From NCBI GenBank assembly GCA_900545525.1, contig UQZX01000036.1, positions 1-23,890 on the forward strand: a stretch of 23,890 nucleotides of DNA. The letters run 5' to 3'. This document shows positions 6,951-13,175 of the stretch, one piece after another. Made by a program: the position numbers and the translations under genes. Numbering within the stretch: position 1 is the first letter of the stretch; the number at the start of each line of letters is the position of its first letter. Under the pieces are notes generated by a model. The model saw only the letters and a list, made by a program, of their open reading frames with translations. It searched no databases and had not been told where the DNA came from. This DNA is from an uncultured Prevotella sp. GTDB taxonomy: Bacteria > Bacteroidota > Bacteroidia > Bacteroidales > Bacteroidaceae.

Positions 6951-8471
6951 TTATTTCCTGTGCGGACTTTCAACCAGTTCCTTGACGTGCTTAGACTTTA
7001 TTGCATAGTTGAAGCCCTGCGACCTATCCACACCACCGCGCAGCACACCTATGAGGAAGCCTTTATCGTTGAATACGGGAGAACCGCTCGCACCGTGGAA
7101 CGATGCCGCATCAAAGCCGAAACTGTATTCGGTGTCTGCCTGCGTGATACTTCCGCCATGTGCGAGCACCTGTATGCCTTTTTCAGACTTGTCGTCTTGC
7201 AAGTCGCTTCCGAACGGGAAACCTATCGTATAAATATGTGTACCCACCTTATAATTGTCGTCTGCCACAACAATAGAGTCCTTGATATTTACAAACCGTG
7301 TCCTTGACGGAAGTTCCGATTTCTCTGATTGTATCAAGGCAATATCATTCTCAATATTGTCTCCAGCAGAAAGCACACGACAGGTTGTGATGTTTTCAGG
7401 CGAGAAATACAGTCCTTGAGGCACAAACTCCAGCTTATCAAGCACGCCCTCAACTTTTACCATAGACATATATGTCGTCAACGGTACTATAATTCCTGCA
7501 TCACGCAATAATTTCTTGTCTATATTCTCCATCCTCTCCTTGACATATATCTCTATCTGTTCCAGCGCGTTGTCAAACAACCATGGTTTGACAACATGCA
7601 AGTTTGTTATCATCTTACCATCTTTTGATACAAAAAAGCCTGTCGCTTCATATTGACAAAATTTCTTGTCGGCAGATATCTCATTAAGTGTATACTCACT
7701 GACAGGCATTACCTTTCCTCCAATTAGAATATAATTTGTCGGTATTCTCAAACACGTGAGATCTATATTACCCGCCGTAACCTTATAATGATAAAGTCCT
7801 CGAACCATCACAACCGAGTTGTTGTACATCGAATACAGTTTGTCGTCACTGTATTTCTTCTCTCCGCCATCTATCAGCTTATATGCACCGAAGCCCACGC
7901 CGAACAGCACGAGAAGGCTTGCCGCTACGGTAAGGATTACCTTCCATGCCGCCGTAGGCATCTGCACGCGCGACTTCCACTCAAGAGGAACGCCGCCGCA
8001 GACAACAACGCTGCTGCTTTTAAGCCTGTGAGGAACATCCGACTGTATGCGCATGCCGTCGACAGTGGTGCCGTTCTTACTGTGGTCTATGATGAACACG
8101 CGGTTCTTACGGTCCTTCACGATTGTCGCATGGAAACGGCTCACCGTGGCACCGCTAAGCTGTATGTCATTGTTAAAGTTCGAACCTATCTCATAAATGG
8201 CACTGTACATACTTGTGTCCGGCTGCGGCGGCACTTGCGCCCATTGCAGTTCAACATTTCCGAAGGTAATCTTGTCACCGCGCTTTACGTTGCACGGAGT
8301 GTTAGGAACCAGCTTGTTGCCGTTTACAAACGTACCGTTGTGACTGTTCTTGTCTTCCAACAGAATGTCACCGCTGTTCATAAGCGTCATTTCCGCATGT
8401 ATGCCACTTACCACCTGACTGTTTATCACAATGTTGCATTGTGCATCACGCCCTATCTTCAATAATCTCAT
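6951..8471 (-). CDS. FHA-FHA-transmembrane-trypsin-like serine protease
   Basis: The 506-residue protein has two cytoplasmic FHA domains (about 1-75 and 88-160), a transmembrane helix (about 174-200) and a periplasmic trypsin-fold protease (about 215-500). FHA1 has all pThr-binding marks: IGRD, VSGIH and NSHNGTFVNG. FHA2 keeps SRFH and KNGTTVDG, but its Gly-Arg is Gly-Ser (IGSN). The protease triad is visible: H292 (TNLHVV), D376 (ENDIALI) and S462 (GASGSPV), as in HtrA-like enzymes, but no PDZ domain follows. Phosphopeptide binding inside the cell could control proteolysis outside the inner membrane; this is inferred from architecture. It lies 26 nt after the FHA-membrane gene. Confidence 0.9.
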   Translation of the reverse strand: MRLLKIGRDAQCNIVINSQVVSGIHAEMTLMNSGDILLEDKNSHNGTFVNGNKLVPNTPCNVKRGDKITFGNVELQWAQVPPQPDTSMYSAIYEIGSNFNNDIQLSGATVSRFHATIVKDRKNRVFIIDHSKNGTTVDGMRIQSDVPHRLKSSSVVVCGGVPLEWKSRVQMPTAAWKVILTVAASLLVLFGVGFGAYKLIDGGEKKYSDDKLYSMYNNSVVMVRGLYHYKVTAGNIDLTCLRIPTNYILIGGKVMPVSEYTLNEISADKKFCQYEATGFFVSKDGKMITNLHVVKPWLFDNALEQIEIYVKERMENIDKKLLRDAGIIVPLTTYMSMVKVEGVLDKLEFVPQGLYFSPENITTCRVLSAGDNIENDIALIQSEKSELPSRTRFVNIKDSIVVADDNYKVGTHIYTIGFPFGSDLQDDKSEKGIQVLAHGGSITQADTEYSFGFDAASFHGASGSPVFNDKGFLIGVLRGGVDRSQGFNYAIKSKHVKELVESPHRK

Positions 8472-8497
8472 AACGTTGTTGCGATTTAATTAAACGA

Positions 8498-9100
8498 TTA
8501 AATAATACGGTCCGGCTGTTCCTCCGTCTTCTTTTCCTTTGTTTCCTTCTTAGGCTTCTTGTCCGCCGGTTTATTGTCCGCCGGTTTATTCGTCTTTACC
8601 TTGCCCTGTTTTGCATTTGCCTTTTTAAGAGAGTCCTTAACATGGTTCTTTATAGAATCCTGCTTGCGCTGCTCTTCCTCCTGTATCGCCTTCTTACGCG
8701 CCTCACTGCCTATGCTGTCCGTAACAGCCGTTGCCGGCTTCTCAGGCTCCTTGTCGCCGCCAATTGCCTTTATGCCGTATACTCCGCCAAAGACAACAAG
8801 CAGGGCTATCACTCCCAGCGCCGCGAAGCGCAGTATCTTTGCCTGTGTGTTCGGAACACTGTTCCAGTCGAGCCGTGCAATGTGCGCAAACGATATATTA
8901 TCTTTCCTTGTCACCGGTACCGGCACGTTCGGCGCAATCTTAATCCCGTTGACATACGTGCCATTCTGGCTCATATCGATAATCGTCATCTTACCCGACG
9001 GGTAGACATTCAGCGTTGCATGGCGGCGGCTTATCACGTCCGTGCTGTCATTGATTACAATGTCACAGCCCATCTCACGCCCTATTGAATATACTTTCAT
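8498..9100 (-). CDS. FHA domain protein with transmembrane helix and charged periplasmic tail
   Basis: The 200-residue protein has an N-terminal FHA domain (about 1-75) with intact IGRE, ISRRH and SQNGTYVNG, so pThr binding is plausible. A transmembrane helix (about 92-113) follows, then a low-complexity tail rich in Lys, Glu, Asn and Pro (about 115-200), with KPADNKPADKKP repeats. The topology would place the FHA domain in the cytoplasm and the tail in the periplasm. It may anchor the phosphorylated kinase or the FHA1 of the protease at the membrane. It is 17 nt downstream of the first PP2C gene. Confidence 0.88.
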   Translation of the reverse strand: MKVYSIGREMGCDIVINDSTDVISRRHATLNVYPSGKMTIIDMSQNGTYVNGIKIAPNVPVPVTRKDNISFAHIARLDWNSVPNTQAKILRFAALGVIALLVVFGGVYGIKAIGGDKEPEKPATAVTDSIGSEARKKAIQEEEQRKQDSIKNHVKDSLKKANAKQGKVKTNKPADNKPADKKPKKETKEKKTEEQPDRII

Positions 9101-9117
9101 ATCTATCAGATGTTATG

Positions 9118-10173
9118 TTATTTCTTTGTTATTCTCTCTATCAATTCAAGTTTTATCTTCTGCTTTGCAAGAGAGTCTTTCAGCTGCTTGATTGTATCGC
9201 TCTTCAAAGAGTCTTTTTTCAGCATCACGGCAATGCTGTCTGCATCCTTTGCGCCTGCACCCGTCCGGTTGCTGCATACGAAGAAGACATTCAGCAATAT
9301 GCTTACTGCACATACGGCGGCAAGCACCTGAAAAACAATTTTTGTTGTTTTAGACATTTTCGGTTTTATTTTTGAGTTTATCTTAGGTTCCGCCACCACT
9401 ATCGTAAGGTTGTCATGATGCCCTCCGTTCGTCCTTCCGAGATTGTCCACGAGCGTTGCGACATCGTCTGTCACCGCCCCGAGCGACTTTGACCTGTCGG
9501 AGATGAGCTTTATAAATTCCTTCTCGGACATGGCTCCATGTATGCCGTCAGAGCACAGCACAAACCTGTCGCCTTTCTCATAAGGAAGCTCCGCCACTTC
9601 AGGAACGACCTCGTCGCCTACGCCGAGAGCGCGCGTAATGATGTTCGACTGGTCGGAAAGCCTTGCCTGTTCCTCCGTTATTACCCCCTGGCGCACAAGG
9701 TTGAACACCACGGAATGGTCAAACGTGCGGAAAACTTTCTTGTGTCCCCTTATCTGATATATGCGGCTGTCGCCCACATGTGCCACTATTGCCGACTTTT
9801 CCGACATCAGCACAACGGTTGCCGTAGACCCCATGCCGCGCAGCCGCGGGTTTTCAGAAGCCACGTCAAGTATGCTGCGGTTTGCTTTCTTCAGCGCATC
9901 CGCAACTGTCTCAGCCGCATCGGCATCTTTGTCTGCCCCGCCCACGGTGTCGAGGATAGTGTTTACGGCTATCATCGATGCCGTCTTGCCGCCGGGACCT
10001 CCTCCCATGCCGTCGCAGACCGTCACGACATAGCCCAACGGAGTCTCCCTTGCGCCCATCGTGTCCTGGTTCTCCGGTCTGCCGCCGATACGCGACTCGC
10101 CATGGACAAGAAAGTCTTTGTTGTCGTTTATTAGTTTGTCCCCGTTGCCAGAATGCAGTTGTATTAGATCCAT
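9118..10173 (-). CDS. Membrane PP2C-type Ser/Thr phosphatase, short tail
   Basis: The 351-residue protein has a PP2C domain (about 20-262): GRPENQD (31-37), CDGMGGG (53-59, D54), GSTA (115-118), HVGDSR (132-137), ITRALG (179-184), LCSDG (206-210) and HHDNLT (252-257, D254). A transmembrane helix (about 278-300) is followed by a short, Lys-rich periplasmic tail. It would reverse the action of the kinase encoded just upstream (gap 50 nt). Compared with the other PP2C in the operon it has the same core but lacks the long coiled coil, which suggests duplication and divergence of a kinase-phosphatase pair. Confidence 0.9.
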   Translation of the reverse strand: MDLIQLHSGNGDKLINDNKDFLVHGESRIGGRPENQDTMGARETPLGYVVTVCDGMGGGPGGKTASMIAVNTILDTVGGADKDADAAETVADALKKANRSILDVASENPRLRGMGSTATVVLMSEKSAIVAHVGDSRIYQIRGHKKVFRTFDHSVVFNLVRQGVITEEQARLSDQSNIITRALGVGDEVVPEVAELPYEKGDRFVLCSDGIHGAMSEKEFIKLISDRSKSLGAVTDDVATLVDNLGRTNGGHHDNLTIVVAEPKINSKIKPKMSKTTKIVFQVLAAVCAVSILLNVFFVCSNRTGAGAKDADSIAVMLKKDSLKSDTIKQLKDSLAKQKIKLELIERITKK

Positions 10174-10223
10174 CTCAAGTATTTTTTATGATATCGGACA
10201 CAGACAAGCATCATCATCTGTCC

Positions 10224-11216
10224 TTAAATCATCATTATTATAAACACTATGACCGCAATGAGCAGTATTATACTCATAACCGTCAGGAAGTCGAATGAAA
10301 GCCCGCCGAACACATTTTCCCACCAGTGAGGTCTCGGGGTCATTGCCTCCATTACCGCCTGTTTAAATTCGGACGCCCTCTGATAGCGCTGTGCCGGGTC
10401 CTTCTCCGTTGCCTTGTATATGACCTTCATCAGCTTCCTTGGTATATCCGGATGTGCCGGCAGTGACTCTTTTGCCTGTTTGCACAGACATTCCGCCTCG
10501 CTCTCGCTTGCCATGGGGTTGGTTCCCGTCAGCAGTTCGTAGAATGTTATGCCGAGCGAATAGATGTCGGTGGCTGCCGTTATCTTGCTACCCTCGCCCG
10601 GCGCGTCTCCCTGCTTTATCTGTTCCGGAGCCGCATAGTCGGGCGTGCCGATGAAACCGGCAACCGTATGCTTGCCGGCAAAGTTCATGCGTGCTATGCC
10701 GAGGTCCATCAGGCGTACGTTGTTGTTGTTCTCCACCATTATGTTCGACGGCTTTATATCGCGGTGCACCACTCCCTTTGAATGGATGTAGTCGAGGGCA
10801 TCGAGCACAGAGTATATGACGCAGCATGCCTTTTCCACGCGCAACGGGCTGTTTTCGAAATACTTCATGTATCCGTCCACATTGGTGCCGTTGACAAAAT
10901 TGCTGAGTATGAAGATAGGTCCCTTGTCCTGCGCATACTCACAACATCCCAGCATCTCCACCAGATTGGGATGTCTGTACGACAATGATGCCTCCTGACG
11001 GGCACGCTCCCGTATCATAGGACTGTTGGCAAAGGCATCCTTCACCCGCTTCACGGCTATGGGCTTGCGCGTCGTACAGCTGTATCCTCTGTACACATCG
11101 CCCATTGCCCCGCTGCCTATGGGCTTGTCAGCGGGATTGTAAAAATACCATTGCCCCTGTGCGAACAGATATACAAGCGGGTCTCCCTGACGCTTTACTA
11201 CTGTCTGCATCGCCAT
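10224..11216 (-). CDS. Tail-anchored Ser/Thr protein kinase
   Basis: The 330-residue protein is a Hanks-type kinase: P-loop GSGAMGDVYRG (34-44), K56 (IAVKRVK), E75 (ARQEAS), catalytic loop HRDIKPSN (151-158), DLG (171-173, Leu replacing the usual Phe) and APE (196-198). All catalytic residues are present. The only membrane segment is at the very C-terminus (about 308-330), with no periplasmic domain behind it, so the enzyme is held at the membrane but cannot sense the periplasm directly. It follows the cytoplasmic FHA gene with a gap of one nucleotide, so the two are almost certainly translated together. Its phosphatase partner is the next gene downstream. Confidence 0.92.
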   Translation of the reverse strand: MAMQTVVKRQGDPLVYLFAQGQWYFYNPADKPIGSGAMGDVYRGYSCTTRKPIAVKRVKDAFANSPMIRERARQEASLSYRHPNLVEMLGCCEYAQDKGPIFILSNFVNGTNVDGYMKYFENSPLRVEKACCVIYSVLDALDYIHSKGVVHRDIKPSNIMVENNNNVRLMDLGIARMNFAGKHTVAGFIGTPDYAAPEQIKQGDAPGEGSKITAATDIYSLGITFYELLTGTNPMASESEAECLCKQAKESLPAHPDIPRKLMKVIYKATEKDPAQRYQRASEFKQAVMEAMTPRPHWWENVFGGLSFDFLTVMSIILLIAVIVFIIMMI

Positions 11217-11217
11217 T

Positions 11218-11922
11218 TTAAATTCCTATAGTTCCGCCTGTATTGTATTGGGGATTTGTACCGTCTGCCCCTACTGTGCCGCCCGGTACGAACGGAGACG
11301 GGATGTCCGGAATGTCCATCATCATGTCTTCAGGTGCCTCATCAACATGCACAAAGTTCTCTGAGACCTTCAGTCCGAGCTCTGCCACATCCACAAGCAT
11401 GATGTAAAGCTCGTAGTTGTCGCCAATGGTGATGATATCCCCGTTCTTGCACTCTTCTGCCTGGAACCCGAGGCTCATGCCGTTTATCATCGTGCCGTTG
11501 GTAGAACGCGCGTCGCTCACCGAGGCAATGACCTTCTCAGGGTTCTTCATCTTCCTCACGACAAGCACGGCGTGTTCTGCACTTACCGTACCCTCATTGA
11601 GCACGATGTCGCAGCCCGGGTCCTTGCCGATGGTGTTCTGCCCTACATGGAGCGGCCAGAACTCTCCCACCGGAGAGCGCGAGATGGAATAGGCGAAGCC
11701 TAGCACCGGCTTGCCTGAGACAATATATTTCGGTGCAGCCGGTTTTCCGCCGGGCAAGCCCTGACCTGCCGCCTGAGAGTCCTGCGACATATCGGACACA
11801 ACAGTGCCGCGACCGGTTACCCGACCGTTGCGTGAATAAAAATCAGGAGCAGGTCCGAAACCGCCTGCATCTCCGCCTACATTACCTGATACACCAGGAA
11901 TTACTGTCTTATTCTGTGACAT
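11218..11922 (-). CDS. Soluble FHA domain protein, first gene of the signalling operon
   Basis: The 234-residue protein has a Gly/Pro/Asn-rich, probably disordered N-terminus (1-70), an FHA domain (about 95-185) and a Pro/Asp-rich C-terminal tail. FHA marks are IGKDPGCDI (Arg replaced by Lys), VSAEHAV and RSTNGTMING. No signal peptide or transmembrane helix is seen. FHA proteins of this type often serve as kinase substrates and scaffolds; threonines in the flexible N-terminus could be phosphorylated by the kinase encoded next to it. It is the first gene of the nine-gene operon, with the promoter candidate about 115 nt upstream. Confidence 0.88.
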   Translation of the reverse strand: MSQNKTVIPGVSGNVGGDAGGFGPAPDFYSRNGRVTGRGTVVSDMSQDSQAAGQGLPGGKPAAPKYIVSGKPVLGFAYSISRSPVGEFWPLHVGQNTIGKDPGCDIVLNEGTVSAEHAVLVVRKMKNPEKVIASVSDARSTNGTMINGMSLGFQAEECKNGDIITIGDNYELYIMLVDVAELGLKVSENFVHVDEAPEDMMMDIPDIPSPFVPGGTVGADGTNPQYNTGGTIGI

Positions 11923-12035
11923 GGCTGAATATTTTATATATTAAATTAAGTTCCAATAAAGCACTTCTTTCATACGGCGGATATTGCGCATGATACAAAT
12001 ATTACATCGTTTTCACGACTTTTAGCTATTTTTTG

Positions 12036-12067
12036 CAAAATTAATCGTATTACGATTATTAAACAAT
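12036..12067 (-). promoter_or_regulatory. Candidate promoter of the signalling operon
   Basis: On the minus strand, ATTG (12067-12064; TTTG expected), a 20-nt spacer and TAATTTTG (12043-12036) fit the Bacteroidetes consensus with one mismatch. This is the only TAnnTTTG match I found between the first gene and position 12080. The untranslated leader would be about 105 nt. Confidence 0.6.
12042..12058. promoter_or_regulatory. 17-bp palindrome, candidate operator
   Basis: TAATCGTA-T-TACGATTA is a perfect inverted repeat (8-1-8). It lies in the spacer between the -33 and -7 boxes of the signalling operon promoter, where a bound repressor would block polymerase. No regulator gene in the window is an obvious partner. 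Confidence 0.5.
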
Positions 12068-12315
12068 TCGGGGGGGTAATTTAAGGATGTTTAATTTTAT
12101 GACACGTAAAATAAACATAAATTAACTGTGATTTGCCGGCTATTAATATGTCAGCATACACGTTCTTTGCCACCTGTCTATGCTTGCAGGAACCTAATTA
12201 CATTAACGTGAACTCGGTGAATTCAGATTAAATAAACGCGAATTCGACATAATACAATCCACAAGTGCAAGCCTTTTTTAACGGGTCCGGTGCATTTATC
12301 TTTCTTGTTATATCG
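12068..12315. other. AT-rich intergenic DNA with no gene
   Basis: No gene is visible here. It begins with a run of seven G (12070-12076) just upstream of the operon promoter. Two similar 10-mers, CGTGAACTCG (12207-12216) and CGCGAATTCG (12237-12246), are 30 nt apart, with GTGAATTC between them; their meaning is unknown. Confidence 0.4.
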
Positions 12316-12694
12316 CAAACCACCCCTGCCCCTCCTTTGGAAAAGGAGGGGACACGTTGGGAAAAATTGAGTATTAGGAAGTTAAAGAAGTTATGGGAAG
12401 TTAGAGGGAGTTAAAGGACGAATGATTAAATTGGGAGGAAGGGGAGGAAGGAGGAAAGGGAGTAGGGAGTTAAAGAAGTTACAGGAAGTTAGAGGAAGTT
12501 AAAGGACGAATGATTAAATTGGGAGGAAGGGGAGAAAGGAGGAAAGGGAGGAAGCAGAGTAAGGAGTGGATTGACATTATGGTCTTTAATGACTTTAAAG
12601 ACCTTATTGAAGAAATCAAGGACGCATTATATATCTGCAAATGAAGCCTGTGCCGCGTCCCCTCATTTTCCAAAGGAGGGGCAGGGGTGGTTTG
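12316..12694. mobile_element. MITE-like element with terminal inverted repeats
   Basis: A 25-bp perfect inverted repeat bounds the element (12316-12340 and 12670-12694; key sequence ACCACCCCTGCCCCTCC) and continues inward with few mismatches to about 42 bp. Each end can also fold on itself (CCCCTCCTTT/AAAGGAGGGG type). The 379-bp element has no plausible gene. The inside holds two purine-rich tandem units of 88 bp. No clear target-site duplication is seen at its borders. It may be a non-autonomous transposable element or a decayed repeat; part of it recurs at the end of the window. Confidence 0.65.
12381..12556. repeat. Two tandem 88-bp purine-rich units
   Basis: Units at 12381-12468 and 12469-12556 both start GTTAAAGAAGTTA and share GGACGAATGATTAAATTGGG in the same place, with a few substitutions. 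Each contains GAAGTTA-like heptamers about 9-10 bp apart and GGAGGAAGG runs. The strand is strongly purine-biased. The same sequence appears at 23853-23886. Confidence 0.8.
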
Positions 12695-12727
12695 TAATAT
12701 TCGGAACTCACGCTAAATCACATGAAT

Positions 12728-12986
12728 GCGCCCTGAAAGGGCTGCAAGCTCTCAGCCCGGGGCAGAGCGGAGCGGCACCCCGGGTATTGGCAACACATGC
12801 CACATGCCGTCCTGAAAGGACAAAAGCCTTGATGCAAGCAGCTGTGTGTTAAGATGCTACAATGGTCTGACGTCTATCCGCGACCATGCTTTTGTCTTTT
12901 CAAGGCGGCATGTCCACACGCATTATAGCCCCAGGATGCCGCTCCGCTCTGCCCCGGGCTGAGAGCTTGCTGCTCTTTCAGAGCGC
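12728..12986. repeat. Large imperfect inverted repeat (pair of REP-like units head to head)
   Basis: A perfect 34-bp inverted repeat (12744-12777 and 12937-12970; core CTCAGCCCGGGGCAGAGC) is flanked outside by CTGAAAG/CTTTCAG stems (12733-12739 and 12975-12981) and inside by a 25-bp imperfect inverted repeat (12802-12826 and 12889-12913, core CCTGAAAGGACAAAAG). The whole stretch would form a long cruciform or RNA hairpin centred near 12857. Such CTGAAAG...CCCGGG repeats resemble intergenic repeats common in Bacteroidales genomes. No gene is seen. Confidence 0.75.
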
Positions 12987-13040
12987 AAAACATGACTTTC
13001 ACCAGACTCACGTTATATTACACCCTGCGTTGCAGGACAT

Positions 13041-13153
13041 GGCAAACTGCAATGCAAAAGGTGCCCTTTTGAAGGCTGAAAGACGGCATTTCAGCGTCCG
13101 AAAGGGCATCTTTTGGAACGCTGGAGGTATCATCCTGATTTACAAGAAGATAC
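13041..13153. repeat. Hairpin repeat, copy 2 (core in inverted form)
   Basis: The second copy of the element at 1838-1950. Inverted arms lie at 13056-13069 and 13101-13114 (one mismatch). The 31-nt core (13070-13100) is the exact reverse complement of the core of copy 1; the outer flanks, including GGTATCATCCTGATTTAC at the right, are in the same orientation as in copy 1. It begins about 22 nt past the stop of pepP on the minus strand, the same relation to a gene end as copy 1, so a terminator role is likely. Confidence 0.85.
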
Positions 13154-13175
13154 GAGGGGCTTCTTTATGGGTGTT

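Noticed and set aside
6935..6973. Earlier Met start for the secreted repeat protein
   Set aside because: It would place 13 polar residues before the signal peptide and overlap the protease gene.
1965..11922. Type VI secretion post-translational regulation cluster
   Set aside because: Kinase, PP2C and FHA genes match in kind, but no Tss structural gene is in the window, so the link is not supported.
12381..12556. CRISPR-like array
   Set aside because: Units are adjacent 88-bp copies with no spacers and no cas gene in the window.
12479..12673. 64-residue minus-strand frame in the MITE-like element
   Set aside because: It runs through simple purine-rich repeat DNA; low complexity explains the absence of stops.
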